Part shown: piece by piece, positions 1-9,328 of the stretch | Layout of the letters: every line of letters starts with the position of its first letter | How positions within the stretch are numbered: position 1 is the first letter of the stretch | Source: Treponema sp. | GTDB lineage: Bacteria; Spirochaetota; Spirochaetia; Treponematales; Breznakiellaceae | Direction: 5' to 3' | DNA length: 57,859 bases | Assembly: GCA_031275035.1 (NCBI GenBank) | Contig: JAISPH010000070.1 | Span: forward strand, 1 to 57,859 | Program-made: the position numbers and the translations under genes | The notes under the pieces: model-generated | The model's input: only the letters and a program-made list of their open reading frames with translations | Told to the model about the DNA's origin: nothing | The model's database searches: none

Positions 1-348
1 CTGGCTCCGGCTGGAGGCAAAACGCAGCCGGTAAACCACATTATCCAAGCGGCGTTCCAGTAGCACAAAGAGGTTCTCGCCGGTAATGCCCGGCATGCGC
101 AGGGCCCGCTCAAAGAACAGGCTGAACTGCTTTTCCTGCATCCCGTATATACGCTTAAGTTTCTGTTTTTCCCGAAGCTGAAGCCCGTAATCGGACCGCT
201 TTCCTGTCCGCCCCTTGGGGTCTTTCCCCGGCGCAGGGCGTTTTTTATTGATAGGACATTTGTCGCTCTTGCAACGATCGCCCTTAAGCATCAGTTTTTT
301 TTGTTCCGCCCGGCACAGTCGGCAAACAGGTCCGGTATATCTTGCCAT
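1..348 (-). CDS. rpsD: 30S ribosomal protein S4 (partial, N-terminal 116 codons)
   Basis: Primary rRNA-binding protein that nucleates assembly of the 30S body. The gene runs off the left edge, so only the N-terminal 116 residues are present. The ATG at 348-346 is followed by a product beginning [13 protein letters not shown]. Four cysteines at residues 9, 12, 26 and 31 form the C-x2-C...C-x4-C zinc-type N-terminus found in part of the S4 family. The S4 RNA-binding fold begins near the truncated end. It lies 31 bp downstream of rpsK as the last visible gene of the leftward ribosomal cluster; rpoA would be expected next. Confidence 0.95.
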   Translation of the reverse strand, partial: MARYTGPVCRLCRAEQKKLMLKGDRCKSDKCPINKKRPAPGKDPKGRTGKRSDYGLQLREKQKLKRIYGMQEKQFSLFFERALRMPGITGENLFVLLERRLDNVVYRLRFASSRSQ

Positions 349-379
349 ATCTCTCTCCCTTTCTTATATCCATGCGCCG

Positions 380-763
380 TTAAATGCGGCGAGTCTTCCG
401 CGGCCGGCAGCCGTTATGCGGAATCGGAGTAACGTCATTGATCGATTTTACCTTAATCCCCAAGGCGCCAAGCTGACGGATCGCCGACTCCCGGCCGATG
501 CCCGGTCCTTTAACATACACATGGACCTCCCGAAGCCCCACCTGCAGAGCCTTCTGGGCTGCGGTTTCGGTAACGGTCTGGGCGGCAAAGGGGGTAGACT
601 TCTTGGCGCCCCTGAAGCCGAGGCCCCCGGAACTGGCCCAGGAAATCGCATTCCCCATAAGGTCGGTAATGGTTACTATTGTATTGTTAAAGGTAGCCTG
701 GATATAGACATTTCCCTCGTATACCGACTTCTTCTCTTTCCGCTTCTTTGTCGTAGCAGCCAC
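380..763 (-). CDS. rpsK: 30S ribosomal protein S11
   Basis: Component of the 30S platform next to the mRNA exit site. The product is 127 residues, close to the usual 129. It shows the conserved [20 protein letters not shown] stretch and the basic C-terminus ending CRPRKTRRI, both family hallmarks. Part of the rpmJ-rpsM-rpsK-rpsD group that normally ends with rpoA. There is a 75-bp gap to rpsM upstream and no competing start codon nearby. Confidence 0.97.
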   Translation of the reverse strand: MAATTKKRKEKKSVYEGNVYIQATFNNTIVTITDLMGNAISWASSGGLGFRGAKKSTPFAAQTVTETAAQKALQVGLREVHVYVKGPGIGRESAIRQLGALGIKVKSINDVTPIPHNGCRPRKTRRI

Positions 764-838
764 TTACTCCTCCAATCCTCTGTTACAAAGAAACCGCCTG
801 CGGCTCCTCCAAAAAATCCGGTCCCCCAAAGAAACCGG

Positions 839-1204
839 CTACTTCTTCTTTCCGGCGACGGTCTTCTTTTTGCCCTTCCGGGTACGGGCGTTGGTCCTGG
901 TCCGCTGACCCCTGAGGGGCAGCCCCCTCCGGTGGCGGAGACCCCGGTAACAGCCTATATCCATAAGCCGTTTAATATTCAAGGCAATCTCCGTCCGGAG
1001 CCGCCCCTCAACCTTGTAGTCATTTTCGATAAGCTGCCTAAGCTCGTTCAGTTCCTCCTGCGACAGATCGTTGATAAGCCGCTGGGGATCGATCTTTGCC
1101 TTAACGCAGATCTCATCGGCGCTGGGACGGCCGATGCCGAAAATGTAGGTCAAGGCAATGTTTACGTGCTTATTGGGGAGGTCAATCCCGGCGATACGTG
1201 CCAT
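839..1204 (-). CDS. rpsM: 30S ribosomal protein S13
   Basis: Head protein of the 30S subunit that contacts P-site tRNA and forms intersubunit bridges. The product is 121 residues with the typical N-terminus [14 protein letters not shown] and the helix-two-turn-helix region ending in [14 protein letters not shown]. The C-terminal tail is rich in Lys/Arg, as expected for the part that reaches the tRNA. It starts 8 bp after the rpmJ stop, so the two are very probably cotranscribed. Confidence 0.97.
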   Translation of the reverse strand: MARIAGIDLPNKHVNIALTYIFGIGRPSADEICVKAKIDPQRLINDLSQEELNELRQLIENDYKVEGRLRTEIALNIKRLMDIGCYRGLRHRRGLPLRGQRTRTNARTRKGKKKTVAGKKK

Positions 1205-1212
1205 ACAGTCTC

Positions 1213-1326
1213 CTAACCTTGCTTCTGTTTATGCTTAGGATTCTGGCAGATGATACGAATAATACCATTCCGCTTGATTACCTTGCATTTATCACAAATA
1301 GGTTTTACGCTGGTCCTGACTTTCAT
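1213..1326 (-). CDS. rpmJ: 50S ribosomal protein L36
   Basis: Small 37-residue zinc-ribbon protein of the large subunit. The product begins [14 protein letters not shown] and carries C11, C14, C27 and H32 in the C-x2-C-x12-C-x4-H arrangement of the zinc-binding (C+) form. It sits between secY and rpsM, its standard position in bacteria. A 126-bp gap separates it from secY upstream. That gap contains a hairpin and a candidate promoter, so this gene may start a separately initiated sub-operon. Confidence 0.95.
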   Translation of the reverse strand: MKVRTSVKPICDKCKVIKRNGIIRIICQNPKHKQKQG

Positions 1327-1373
1327 CTTCTTCTCCCTTAGCCTGTACCCGGACAGGATTAGATGCCAAAGCC

Positions 1374-1400
1374 TTTTTCAAAATCCGATATTTTGAAAAA
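1374..1400 (-). other. A/T-rich hairpin in the secY-rpmJ gap
   Basis: A perfect 11-bp inverted repeat: TTTTTCAAAAT at 1374-1384, loop CCGAT, ATTTTGAAAAA at 1390-1400. On the transcribed strand it lies 36 bp downstream of the candidate -10 and 48 bp ahead of rpmJ. It could be a weak terminator for secY read-through, an attenuator, or a protein-binding leader structure. There is no clear U-run after it. Confidence 0.45.
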
Positions 1401-1409
1401 ACTTCTCCT

Positions 1410-1438
1410 ATTAAAACGAATTTCAAAGAATCCGTCAA
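1410..1438 (-). promoter_or_regulatory. Candidate sigma-70 promoter for rpmJ-rpsM-rpsK-rpsD
   Basis: Read on the minus strand: TTGACG (1438-1433), a 17-bp spacer, then TTTAAT (1415-1410). It lies between the secY stop and the rpmJ start, where a secondary promoter for the alpha operon would be useful. Assignment is by pattern only. Confidence 0.4.
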
Positions 1439-1452
1439 TCTTCTATAAATAT

Positions 1453-2781
1453 CTACAAATTCCGGCCCCTGAGGCGTCCTTTCCGGGTTAAGCCTTCGTG
1501 GTGATGCATCTTGAGGAGGGCCTCAACCTGGCTCATCGTATCCAGGTCAACTCCTACCAGAATCAAAAGGGAAGTCCCTCCCATTATGTAGGAGATTGAC
1601 GTGGGAAACTGGAAAGCCCACTGAATAAAGGTCGGAATAACCGCAATAAAAGCCAAATAGAGCGAACCGGGAAGCACGATACGGTTAAGTATCTTGGTCA
1701 GGTACTCTTCGATCCGCTCCGTCCTAATCCCCGGAATGGACCCCCCGTTTTCACGGATATTTTTGGCTATTTCAATAGGATTCAGGGACACCTGGGTATA
1801 GAAATAGGCGAAAAATATGATGAGCAGCACGTACAGGATATTGTACAGGGGCTCCCGGGGACTGAGAATCCGGGAGACCGCCGCAAGCCAGGGTACATTA
1901 CCGCCGATGGTGGAGGCAATCTGCAGGGGAAAGGTCAGAATAGAAGAGGCAAAGATGACCGGAATAACCCCGGAGGGGTTAATCTTAAAGGGAATATAGG
2001 TATTCTGGGCGCCGTACATTCTGCGGCCCACCACCCTTTTGGCATAATTGACGGGGATCTTCCGCTGGCCCTGCTGTTCAAACACTACCAGGGCAACCAC
2101 CGCAACAAACATGATAAAAACCACAATCACAAATACCGGATTGAGGTCCCCGGTCCGTACCCGGCCCCAGAGCTCGTAGACCGCATTGGGGAGCCGGGCC
2201 ACGATACCCGCAAAAATCAGCAGGGATATGCCGTTTCCAATACCCCGCTGGGTAATTTGTTCCCCCATCCACATCAGGAACATGGTTCCGGTAGTTACCG
2301 TAAGCATGGCGATCAGCGTAAAGTGAAGCATGGGCAGGCTGAGCAGATTCTCCACGCTCCGGGAAATGCTCTGGGCATACTGGGTTACCGCAAAGGACTG
2401 GATAAGACAGACCGCCACGGTTCCTATGCGCTGATAGCCCTGAATCTTCTTTCTGCCCCCCTCTTCCTCGGAGATCTTCTTGAGTGAAGGAAAAACGATG
2501 AGGAGAAGCTGCATGATGATCGACATGGAGATATAGGGCATAATCCCCAGCATAAAAACGGAGAAATTGGAAAAGGCGCCGCCGGCAAAGAAGTCGAGGT
2601 AGTCGATAATCGCATTCCCCGAATTCTGCTGAGAAAGAAAATACGCGTTAAGCTCCTGGACATTGATCCCCGGTATGGGCAGCACCGCGCCGAGGCGGAA
2701 GACGATCAATATGCCGATCGTAAAGAGAATGCGTTCCCGAAGCTCTTTGACTCTAAATAAACCGACCAGTGGATTAGCCAT
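1453..2781 (-). CDS. secY: Protein translocase subunit SecY
   Basis: Central channel of the Sec translocon in the cytoplasmic membrane, working with SecE/SecG and SecA. The 442-residue product matches the family length and shows the expected series of about ten hydrophobic segments. The conserved ENGGSIPGIRTERIEEYL segment, seen in nearly all SecY proteins, is present near residue 345. It follows rplO by 20 bp in the usual spc-operon place. The C-terminus ends in a short basic cytosolic tail. Confidence 0.97.
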   Translation of the reverse strand: MANPLVGLFRVKELRERILFTIGILIVFRLGAVLPIPGINVQELNAYFLSQQNSGNAIIDYLDFFAGGAFSNFSVFMLGIMPYISMSIIMQLLLIVFPSLKKISEEEGGRKKIQGYQRIGTVAVCLIQSFAVTQYAQSISRSVENLLSLPMLHFTLIAMLTVTTGTMFLMWMGEQITQRGIGNGISLLIFAGIVARLPNAVYELWGRVRTGDLNPVFVIVVFIMFVAVVALVVFEQQGQRKIPVNYAKRVVGRRMYGAQNTYIPFKINPSGVIPVIFASSILTFPLQIASTIGGNVPWLAAVSRILSPREPLYNILYVLLIIFFAYFYTQVSLNPIEIAKNIRENGGSIPGIRTERIEEYLTKILNRIVLPGSLYLAFIAVIPTFIQWAFQFPTSISYIMGGTSLLILVGVDLDTMSQVEALLKMHHHEGLTRKGRLRGRNL

Positions 2782-2801
2782 GAACCTTCCCCGTCAACGC
2801 G

Positions 2802-3350
2802 CTACGCGTTGTCTCCGCTCCTGCCGGAGTCCTGGGTTCCGTCCGTACCGGAACCCTGTAAATTACCGCCGGAAACGGCCGCAGCAATAACCGAACCGCC
2901 CGCCTTCTCAATCTTTTCCCTGGCGGAAGCCGAGAGGGCGCCGACCTTGAAACTGAGCTTTTTGGTAAAATTTCCGTTTCCAAGAACCTTAACCGGCGCC
3001 GCAAGCCGTTTTACCGCCCCGTCCCTCAAGGTCCCTTTAACAAGCCCCTTTCGAATCAGCGTAACGGCGTCCACCGTTTCCCCGTCTTCGTAGCGCTTTT
3101 CAATTTCTCCCAGATTTACTATCTGCACTTCTTTCTTAAAGGGATGATTTGAAAAACCCCGCTGAGCCAAACGCCGGTACAGGGGCATCTGACCGCCTTC
3201 AAAGCCCACATAGGTCTTCCCGCCGGAACGGGCCTTCTGCCCCTTATTGCCCTTTCCCGAGGTGGTTCCCAGGCCGGAACCCTGACCCCGTCCGACGATA
3301 CGCTTCTTTTTATTGGCGCCCTCGGGGGCATGTAAATTAAAGTCCTGCAT
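2802..3350 (-). CDS. rplO: 50S ribosomal protein L15 with extended C-terminus
   Basis: Late-assembling large-subunit protein. The N-terminal Gly/Lys/Arg-rich region (RGQGSGLGTTSGKGNKGQ) and the fold up to about residue 150 are typical. At 182 residues it is roughly 35 longer than most homologues. The extra C-terminal tail is rich in Gly, Ser, Thr and Asp and looks disordered. The ATG overlaps the rpmD stop by one base (TAATG on the minus strand), indicating translational coupling. Confidence 0.95.
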   Translation of the reverse strand: MQDFNLHAPEGANKKKRIVGRGQGSGLGTTSGKGNKGQKARSGGKTYVGFEGGQMPLYRRLAQRGFSNHPFKKEVQIVNLGEIEKRYEDGETVDAVTLIRKGLVKGTLRDGAVKRLAAPVKVLGNGNFTKKLSFKVGALSASAREKIEKAGGSVIAAAVSGGNLQGSGTDGTQDSGRSGDNA

Positions 3351-3553
3351 TATTTAATTTCCTTTTCGGAGTCTTCATTGGCAACGGAAACCATGTGGGA
3401 GACGACTTTGATCATCCCCAGAACGGAAGGACTTGCCTCCTGACAAACCGAGGAGCCTATTTTCCCCAGCCCCAGGGAGCGGATCGTAGCCCGCTGTTTG
3501 GGCAGGGAACCTATGGTGCTACGCACCAGGCTGATCTTTATTTTCCGCGCCAT
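3350..3553 (-). CDS. rpmD: 50S ribosomal protein L30
   Basis: Small large-subunit protein. The 67-residue product starts MARKIKISLVRSTIG and contains the KQRATIRSLGLGKIGSSV region characteristic of L30. It is slightly longer than the usual 59-60 residues because of an acidic/basic tail ending SEKEIK. It is tightly packed between rpsE (3 bp gap) and rplO (1-bp overlap). Confidence 0.95.
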   Translation of the reverse strand: MARKIKISLVRSTIGSLPKQRATIRSLGLGKIGSSVCQEASPSVLGMIKVVSHMVSVANEDSEKEIK

Positions 3554-3556
3554 GCC

Positions 3557-4084
3557 TTAACCCCACAGTTCCTTCAGGGATTTACCCCGGTTCTTGGCGA
3601 TTACCTTGGCATCCATCATCTGCTTGATGCACTCAAAGGTGGCCTTCACCACATTGTACTGGCTTGAGGCGCCAATGGACTTGCTAAGTACATCCGTAAC
3701 GCCCCCGGCTTCCATAATCGCCCGCACCGGACCTCCGGCGATGATGCCGGTCCCGGAACAGGCGGGCTTCAAAAGGACCACCGACGATTTGAAGATCCCC
3801 TGTATTTCATGGGGAATGGTTCCGTTTCTGACCGGCAGGGATATCATGCTCCGCTTCGCCTTATCGATGCTTTTACGGATGGCCTCGGAAACATCGTTGG
3901 CCTTCCCAAAGCCAAAACCGACCTTTCCTTTCCGGTCGCCTACTACGGTCAGGGCGGAAAAGGAAAACCGGCGGCCGCCCTTTACAACCTTGGCGGTCCG
4001 GTTCAGCTTGACCAGTTTTTCGACAAATTCTTTGTCCTTTTCCTGATAGTTTCTATCCCTGTCTCTGTCCCGTGAATGTTCCAT
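3557..4084 (-). CDS. rpsE: 30S ribosomal protein S5
   Basis: 30S protein involved in decoding fidelity and mRNA entry. The 175-residue product has a charged N-terminal extension (about 20 residues rich in Arg, Asp and Lys). The double-stranded-RNA-binding-like domain follows, with [18 protein letters not shown], and then the second domain with [19 protein letters not shown]. It lies 8 bp downstream of rplR. Confidence 0.97.
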   Translation of the reverse strand: MEHSRDRDRDRNYQEKDKEFVEKLVKLNRTAKVVKGGRRFSFSALTVVGDRKGKVGFGFGKANDVSEAIRKSIDKAKRSMISLPVRNGTIPHEIQGIFKSSVVLLKPACSGTGIIAGGPVRAIMEAGGVTDVLSKSIGASSQYNVVKATFECIKQMMDAKVIAKNRGKSLKELWG

Positions 4085-4092
4085 TCCGCCCC

Positions 4093-4455
4093 CTAGAATT
4101 CTATCCCGGCTTTCCGGGCCCCGTCGGCCATTGCCTTTACGATGCCGTGATACAAATAGCCGTTCCGGTCAAAGATCACCTGCTTGATGTTCTTTTCCAG
4201 AAGCCGTTTACCCATAATTTCCCCCAGCTGACCGGCGCCCTCTACATTGGCTTTAAGGTTCCTCAGATCCTTTTCCAGGGTTGAGGCAGAAGCCAGAGTA
4301 TGCCCCCTGGTATCGTCAATGACCTGTATGGAGAGGGACCGGCTGCTCCGGGTAACGCTCATCCTGGGCCGCTCTGCGGTTCCCGAGATGTTTTTGCGGA
4401 TATGGGTCTTTCTCTTCAGCCGTTTCCGGTCTTTTTCAAGCATTTTTCGCAGCAT
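4093..4455 (-). CDS. rplR: 50S ribosomal protein L18
   Basis: Binds 5S rRNA together with L5 and L25 in the central protuberance. The 120-residue product shows the basic N-terminus ([20 protein letters not shown]) and the C-terminal [20 protein letters not shown] segment typical of L18. The gap to rplF is 39 bp. Length and context agree with the family. Confidence 0.96.
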   Translation of the reverse strand: MLRKMLEKDRKRLKRKTHIRKNISGTAERPRMSVTRSSRSLSIQVIDDTRGHTLASASTLEKDLRNLKANVEGAGQLGEIMGKRLLEKNIKQVIFDRNGYLYHGIVKAMADGARKAGIEF

Positions 4456-4494
4456 AACTCTTCTTCCTACTCCTTAGTCGGTCAAACAGCAGGA

Positions 4495-5034
4495 TTATTT
4501 GACGCCGGACTTGCCGACTTTCCTTCTGATCTGTTCGTCTTCATACCGGATACCCTTGCCCTTGTAAGGTTCGGGAAGCCGGAGTTTGCGAATCTGGGAA
4601 GCAAATTCTCCGACCCGCTGTTTATCAATGCCGCTTATGGTTACCTTGCCGCCGGCCTCGGCGGTTACCGAAAGCCCCTCGGGGATACCCACAAAGATCT
4701 CGTTGGAGTACCCCAGGTTCATCGCCAGAAGCCCGCCCTGAACTTCGGCCCGGTAGCCTACTCCGGTAATGATGAGAACCCGGGAAAAACCGGAAGACAC
4801 CCCGACAACCATATTGTTCAGCAGGTTCCGGTAGAGCCCATGAAAGGCCCGGGTCTGCTTTTCGTCATTGACCCTGCGGACGACGATCTCGCCTTCCCCG
4901 GGTTCAAAGGTAATCACCGGGTGATATTTCTGGCTTAATTTCCCCTTGGGCCCTTCCACGGTGATTATCTCATCCTGGAAACTGACCTTTACACCCTGGG
5001 GAACCTTAACCGGTATTTTTCCGATACGCGACAT
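4495..5034 (-). CDS. rplF: 50S ribosomal protein L6
   Basis: Large-subunit protein near the factor-binding site. The 179-residue product begins [15 protein letters not shown] and ends with the characteristic [20 protein letters not shown] signature. Two tandem L6 domains cover almost the whole length. It sits 9 bp after rpsH in standard spc order. Confidence 0.97.
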   Translation of the reverse strand: MSRIGKIPVKVPQGVKVSFQDEIITVEGPKGKLSQKYHPVITFEPGEGEIVVRRVNDEKQTRAFHGLYRNLLNNMVVGVSSGFSRVLIITGVGYRAEVQGGLLAMNLGYSNEIFVGIPEGLSVTAEAGGKVTISGIDKQRVGEFASQIRKLRLPEPYKGKGIRYEDEQIRRKVGKSGVK

Positions 5035-5043
5035 GTTAACCTC

Positions 5044-5442
5044 TTACCAGACCGTACAGATAACTTCACCGCCGACCTTTCTTTCGGCGGCCTTTTTCCC
5101 CGTGGTAACCCCCATCGACGTAGATACAATCAGGGTTCCATAGCCATTAAACACCCTCGGCATATTCCTGTAGCCCGCATAGACCCGGCGGCCGGGTTTG
5201 GAGACTTTTTCAATGCCGTGAATAACCGGCCCGGTTTCTTCATCATATTTAAGAAAAACCCGGATGGTATTTGCCCCGTCCTGGTTAACTTTCTTGAAAT
5301 TTTTGATATACCCTTCGGTCTTTAAAATCTTAACGATTTCAAGTTTCAATTTAGAGGTAGGGATATCAACCTTTTCATGCTTTGCCATTCCGGCATTCCG
5401 GATCTTGGTCAGCATATCCGCAACAGGATCAGAAACGCTCAT
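5044..5442 (-). CDS. rpsH: 30S ribosomal protein S8
   Basis: Binds the central domain of 16S rRNA and is the translational repressor of the spc operon in E. coli. The 132-residue product starts [18 protein letters not shown] and ends with the conserved [22 protein letters not shown]. No S8-binding mimic in the mRNA could be confirmed by eye. It follows rpsN by 14 bp. Confidence 0.97.
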   Translation of the reverse strand: MSVSDPVADMLTKIRNAGMAKHEKVDIPTSKLKLEIVKILKTEGYIKNFKKVNQDGANTIRVFLKYDEETGPVIHGIEKVSKPGRRVYAGYRNMPRVFNGYGTLIVSTSMGVTTGKKAAERKVGGEVICTVW

Positions 5443-5456
5443 CCTTTTCTCCTACC

Positions 5457-5642
5457 TTACCAGCTTGATTTAGTGACGCCCGGAATAAGACCTTCGCTCG
5501 CAAATTTACGAAAGCAAAGACGGCACATTTCATATTTTCGGAGATAACCCCGGGCCCGTCCGCAGATTCGGCAGCGGTTCACCTTTCTGGTTTTATATTT
5601 AGGCGTCCTGAGCGCCTTAATGATCATCGCTTTTCTTGCCAT
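5457..5642 (-). CDS. rpsN: 30S ribosomal protein S14 type Z (zinc form)
   Basis: Short zinc-binding version of S14. The start is placed at the internal ATG (5642) because the product from there, [12 protein letters not shown]..., has the canonical 61-residue length; a longer in-frame reading adds 22 unrelated residues. Cysteines 24, 27, 40 and 43 form the two C-x2-C knuckles of the zinc ribbon. The gene lies between rplE and rpsH as usual. Confidence 0.96.
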   Translation of the reverse strand: MARKAMIIKALRTPKYKTRKVNRCRICGRARGYLRKYEMCRLCFRKFASEGLIPGVTKSSW

Positions 5643-5655
5643 GGTACTCCTCTTT

Positions 5656-6207
5656 TTATTTCCTGAAGGGCATGCCGAATTTGGCAAGGAAGGCCTTTGC
5701 CTCCGCATCGGTCCGCGCCGTTGTTACAATAACGATGTTAAGTCCGGCCACCCGCTCGATCTTGTCAAAATCGATTTCAGGAAAAATAATCTGCTCGGTA
5801 ATACCGAGGGAATAATTACCGTGTCCGTCAAAGGCATTCTGGTTAACCCCCCGGAAATCCTTAACCCGGGGCAGCGCCACATTTACCAGGCGGTCAAGAA
5901 ACTCGTACATCATCGCGCCCCGAAGGGTTACTTTGGCGCCGATTTCCTGCCCCGCCCGGATTTTGAAATTAGCGATACTCTTGCGGGCCTTGGTCTTTAC
6001 CGCTTTCTGCCCGGTGATAAGGGTAAGATCATCGATGGCAGCGTCCAACAGCTTTTTATTCTGCAGGGCTTCGCCGACGCCCATGCTTATCACTATTTTT
6101 TCAAGCCTCGGGGTCTGCATTACCGAAGTATAGCTGAACTCTTTGAACATCTCAGGAGCAATTTGCTCCTTGAAGATCTTTTTGAGCCGCGGTTCGTAGT
6201 CTTTCAT
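5656..6207 (-). CDS. rplE: 50S ribosomal protein L5
   Basis: 5S rRNA-binding protein of the central protuberance. The start at 6207 ([10 protein letters not shown]) gives 183 residues and a one-base overlap with the rplX stop (TAATG). An upstream in-frame codon would add six residues inside rplX. The [15 protein letters not shown] and [19 protein letters not shown] segments are diagnostic. Confidence 0.96.
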   Translation of the reverse strand: MKDYEPRLKKIFKEQIAPEMFKEFSYTSVMQTPRLEKIVISMGVGEALQNKKLLDAAIDDLTLITGQKAVKTKARKSIANFKIRAGQEIGAKVTLRGAMMYEFLDRLVNVALPRVKDFRGVNQNAFDGHGNYSLGITEQIIFPEIDFDKIERVAGLNIVIVTTARTDAEAKAFLAKFGMPFRK

Positions 6208-6539
6208 TACAACGCCTCCCCGCATTTTCTGCAGACCCGGGTCTTGGTCTTCCCGTCAACTTTATACCCTATCCTGGTGGGTCCGCATTTTTTGCAGACA
6301 ATCATCACATTGGAACTGTGAAGCGCCGCTTCCACTTCCACAATGCCGCCCCGATCCTGCTGGCTCCGGCGCTTCTTCGTCTTTTTGACGATGTTTGCCC
6401 CTTCCACAACAACCCGGTCTTTGTCGCGGAGGATCTTGAGTATGCGTCCCCGCTTGCCCTTGTCCTTGCCCGCGACGATCTGGACAGTATCTTCTTTCTT
6501 CAGCTTGAATTTATGATTCGTTACCGCAGCCATGCTCAT
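6207..6539 (-). CDS. rplX: 50S ribosomal protein L24 with C-terminal zinc-ribbon-like tail
   Basis: Assembly-initiator protein of the 50S subunit with a KOW motif ([19 protein letters not shown]). The product is 110 residues from the first ATG, or 108 from the next ATG at 6533, which has the more typical MAAV start. The last third carries two C-x2-C pairs (VCKKCG and VCRKCG) resembling a zinc knuckle, a feature absent from E. coli L24 but seen in some other bacterial L24 proteins. Confidence 0.95.
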   Translation of the reverse strand: MSMAAVTNHKFKLKKEDTVQIVAGKDKGKRGRILKILRDKDRVVVEGANIVKKTKKRRSQQDRGGIVEVEAALHSSNVMIVCKKCGPTRIGYKVDGKTKTRVCRKCGEAL

Positions 6540-6568
6540 TGCTCCTTACCTTATGAACCCGGCGGGTT

Positions 6569-6940
6569 TCATAATACCTCCGGGGCAAGGGATACGATTT
6601 TCATAAAGTCCCCCTTTTCCCGCAATTCCCGGGCGACGGGTCCGAAGATACGTTTGCCCTTGGGATTCTTGCTTGCGTCAATAATAACGCAGGCATTGTC
6701 ATCAAAACGGATATAGGTACCGTCGGGCCGGCGGTATTCCTTGTGGGTACGGACCACCACCGCCTTTTCAACGGAACCTTTCTTGATAACCGATGTGGGC
6801 AGCGCATCTTTAACCGCCACCACGACGATATCGCCGATGCCGGCGTATCTCCGCTTGGAACCGCCGAGCACCTTGATACACTGGGCCAGTTTCGCGCCCG
6901 AATTGTCGGCCACATTCAGGAATGTCTCCACTTGAATCAT
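6569..6940 (-). CDS. rplN: 50S ribosomal protein L14
   Basis: Large-subunit protein at the 30S interface (bridges B5 and B8). The 123-residue product starts [17 protein letters not shown] and ends with [23 protein letters not shown], both near-universal in L14. It lies 20 bp after rpsQ. There is a 29-bp gap to rplX. Confidence 0.97.
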   Translation of the reverse strand: MIQVETFLNVADNSGAKLAQCIKVLGGSKRRYAGIGDIVVVAVKDALPTSVIKKGSVEKAVVVRTHKEYRRPDGTYIRFDDNACVIIDASKNPKGKRIFGPVARELREKGDFMKIVSLAPEVL

Positions 6941-6960
6941 TTTTACCGCTCCTTATGGCC

Positions 6961-7230
6961 TTAACGCGCGCGCTCAAGGATCGCCGCAAGTCTCCAGCAT
7001 TTTTCTTTGCTGACAGGACGGCATTCCACCACCCTAACCCGGTCCCCGATCTTCGCCTCGTTGGCCTCGTCGTGGGCCTTAACTTTTTTAATCCGGGTTA
7101 TATACTTCTTATATAGAGGATGCAGGGCCTTGGTTGCCACCGCGACTACAATGGTCTTATCCATCTTGTCGCTCTTTACTATCCCCACAAACTCTTTTTT
7201 GCCGCTCTTGGCCTTTACCTGCTCTTCCAC
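6961..7230 (-). CDS. rpsQ: 30S ribosomal protein S17
   Basis: Primary binder of the 5' domain of 16S rRNA. The 89-residue product has the OB-fold core with [16 protein letters not shown] and the [20 protein letters not shown] motif typical of the family. It begins 12 bp after rpmC in the standard order rpmC-rpsQ-rplN. Confidence 0.97.
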   Translation of the reverse strand: MEEQVKAKSGKKEFVGIVKSDKMDKTIVVAVATKALHPLYKKYITRIKKVKAHDEANEAKIGDRVRVVECRPVSKEKCWRLAAILERAR

Positions 7231-7242
7231 CCTGTCCTCTCC

Positions 7243-7455
7243 TTATGCCTTCGCCGCGGCCTTCTGATCCGTCAGTTCCTGCTGCCGGATCAGGGTGTTA
7301 AGCCGGGCAATCTGCCGGCGCATGGTCCGTTTCTGAAGGGGATTTTCCACATGACCGATCACGATCTGGAAACGAAGCTCCATATATTTTTTATTGAGCT
7401 CATCCCGCTTCGCCTTGAGCTCGGAAAAGGTCAGGTTCTTAAACGAATTCTTCAT
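7243..7455 (-). CDS. rpmC: 50S ribosomal protein L29
   Basis: Small helical protein near the polypeptide exit tunnel, where it helps form the docking site for trigger factor and SRP. The 70-residue product starts MKNSFKNLTFSELKAKRDEL and contains RRQIARLNTLIRQQE, matching the two-helix L29 pattern. It lies 20 bp after rplP. Confidence 0.95.
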   Translation of the reverse strand: MKNSFKNLTFSELKAKRDELNKKYMELRFQIVIGHVENPLQKRTMRRQIARLNTLIRQQELTDQKAAAKA

Positions 7456-7475
7456 ACGCCGTTCCTTCGATAGAT

Positions 7476-7898
7476 CTAGGCAAGCTCAAAATCAGAGCGG
7501 GCCACAAATTTGGTTTTTATGGGAAGCTTGGATCCCGCCAGGGTCATGGCCTCTTCCGCCAGGCTTCTTTCGATGCCGCCCAACTCAAACATAACAGTTC
7601 CCGGCTTTACCACCGCGACCCAGTATTCGGGCGCCCCCTTTCCCTTACCCATGCGGGTTTCCGCGGGCTTCTTGGTATAGGGCTTATCCGGAAAGATGCG
7701 TATCCACAGCTTGCCGCCCCGCTTAACATGGCGGTTCATGGCAATACGGGCGGCCTCGATCTGCCGGTTGGTGATCCACATTCTGTCCAGCGCAACCAGG
7801 GCATAATCGCCAAAGACCACCGTATTGCCCCGGGTGGCGCTGCCGGGCATATTGCCCCGCTGTACCTTGCGGTATCTGACACGTTTCGGACTTAACAT
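7476..7898 (-). CDS. rplP: 50S ribosomal protein L16
   Basis: Organises the A-site region and peptidyl-transferase surroundings. The 140-residue product starts [15 protein letters not shown] and carries the [19 protein letters not shown] signature. It begins 2 bp after the rpsC stop, which suggests translational coupling. Confidence 0.97.
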   Translation of the reverse strand: MLSPKRVRYRKVQRGNMPGSATRGNTVVFGDYALVALDRMWITNRQIEAARIAMNRHVKRGGKLWIRIFPDKPYTKKPAETRMGKGKGAPEYWVAVVKPGTVMFELGGIERSLAEEAMTLAGSKLPIKTKFVARSDFELA

Positions 7899-7900
7899 AC

Positions 7901-8638
7901 TTAACCTCTTGCGGGGACGCGTTCACGGCGCTTACGGACCAGGGCGCCCGCGTCTTCCTTCTGTTCCTTGCCGTATTTCATGCCATTGTAAACCCATACC
8001 TTAACGCCGATAGCGCCGAAGGTGGTATGGGCTTCGGCAAAACCATAATCGATATCCGCCCTGAGGGTATGGAGGGGAATGCGCCCTTCCTTGGCCTCTT
8101 CGGTACGGGACATTTCAGCGCCCCCCAGCCGCCCCGAAAGCCGGACCTTTACGCCCTGGGCATTGCCCTTTTTGATGGCGTTGGCGATGGCCTGCTTCAT
8201 GGTCCGGCGGAAACTGCCCCGGGCCAAAAGCTGGCGGGCTATGTTCTGGGCGATGATCCTGGCGTTGTTGTCGGCGTTCCGTACTTCCTTGATCTTTATC
8301 TGAATCTTCCTGGCCGGGGCAGTTTCCCTGCCTCCGGTGCGGGGCTGAATATGCTTCTGCAGTTCCAGTCCTATTTTTTCTATATTAGCGCCCTTAACGC
8401 CGATAATAACCCCCGGCCGGGCAGTATGGATTACAATGGTAATCCGCTGAGGATGGCGGATAATCTCCAGTTCCGCAATATCCGCGCCCTTGGTCTCGGG
8501 CATTTCCGTAATAAATTTACGGAGTTTCAAATCCTCATGCAGGGTATTGGCATACTCCTTGGGGTCCACATACCAGCGGGACCCCCATGTCTTATTGATG
8601 CCTATCCGTAATCCTATTGGATTGACCTTCTGTCCCAC
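7901..8638 (-). CDS. rpsC: 30S ribosomal protein S3
   Basis: Forms part of the mRNA entry tunnel. The 245-residue product starts [14 protein letters not shown], has the KH type-2 segment ([15 protein letters not shown]) and the C-terminal domain with [20 protein letters not shown]. The tail extends about ten basic residues past the usual end. It is preceded by rplV at 15 bp. Confidence 0.97.
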   Translation of the reverse strand: MGQKVNPIGLRIGINKTWGSRWYVDPKEYANTLHEDLKLRKFITEMPETKGADIAELEIIRHPQRITIVIHTARPGVIIGVKGANIEKIGLELQKHIQPRTGGRETAPARKIQIKIKEVRNADNNARIIAQNIARQLLARGSFRRTMKQAIANAIKKGNAQGVKVRLSGRLGGAEMSRTEEAKEGRIPLHTLRADIDYGFAEAHTTFGAIGVKVWVYNGMKYGKEQKEDAGALVRKRRERVPARG

Positions 8639-8653
8639 CTTATTCTCCCGCCT

Positions 8654-9019
8654 TTAACGCGTCCCTTTGGCCCGCGAGGTTTCGTCTATTACCACCGTAA
8701 TATGACAGAGTCTTTTAAGAAGCATATCCGCCCGGCCCCTGGCCCGGAACCATATCCGCTTCATCCTGGGGCCTTCATCGACCAACACTTCCTTTACATA
8801 CAGCATATCCTCATCAAGCTGCTTGTTGAGATTCAACGCATTGGAGGCCGCGGACTTTACCGTCTTTCTGATAAGCCGGGCGCCTTTATGGGGCATGTTC
8901 TCCAGCAGGGACATGGCCTCGGGATAGGGCTTACGCCGGATAAGATCCGCCACGGGCCTGATCTTGTAGGGCGAAGCCATAAGGTAGCTGCTAATCGCTT
9001 TATAACCGCTCTTTTCCAT
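8654..9019 (-). CDS. rplV: 50S ribosomal protein L22
   Basis: Lines the exit tunnel with a long beta hairpin. The start at 9019 (MEKSGYKAISSYL) gives 121 residues, the family length, and lies 10 bp after the rpsS stop. A longer reading would overlap rpsS heavily and was not used. The KIRPVADLIRRKPYPEAMSLL segment and the GPRMKRIWFRARGRADMLLK hairpin are characteristic. Confidence 0.96.
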   Translation of the reverse strand: MEKSGYKAISSYLMASPYKIRPVADLIRRKPYPEAMSLLENMPHKGARLIRKTVKSAASNALNLNKQLDEDMLYVKEVLVDEGPRMKRIWFRARGRADMLLKRLCHITVVIDETSRAKGTR

Positions 9020-9029
9020 ACACCCCCGC

Positions 9030-9311
9030 CTATTGTTTTGCGGCTTTTTTATCGGAACCCGCATGGCCCCGGAAAATCCGGGTCGGAGCGAACTCCCCAA
9101 GCTTATGACCAACCAGATTTTCCGTAACATAAACGGGAATCCAGGTTTTGCCGTTGTACACCGAGATGGTTCCGCCGACCATTTCCGGGATGATGGTGGA
9201 ACAGCGGGAATAGGTTTTTATCATCCTCCGATCCCCGGCTTTGCTCATCTCCAACACCTTTTTATAGAGGCTCTTTTCAATAAAAGGTCCTTTCTTAATC
9301 GATCTGGACAC
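9030..9311 (-). CDS. rpsS: 30S ribosomal protein S19
   Basis: Head protein forming a complex with S13. The 93-residue product starts [19 protein letters not shown] and includes the universal [21 protein letters not shown] signature. It starts 17 bp after rplB in the canonical rplB-rpsS-rplV order. Confidence 0.97.
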   Translation of the reverse strand: MSRSIKKGPFIEKSLYKKVLEMSKAGDRRMIKTYSRCSTIIPEMVGGTISVYNGKTWIPVYVTENLVGHKLGEFAPTRIFRGHAGSDKKAAKQ

Positions 9312-9328
9312 GCTCTATTCTCCCTTGC

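Noticed and set aside
9019..9130. 37-residue N-terminal extension of L22
   Set aside because: It lies inside rpsS, gives an abnormal length, and the MEKSGYKA start matches the family.
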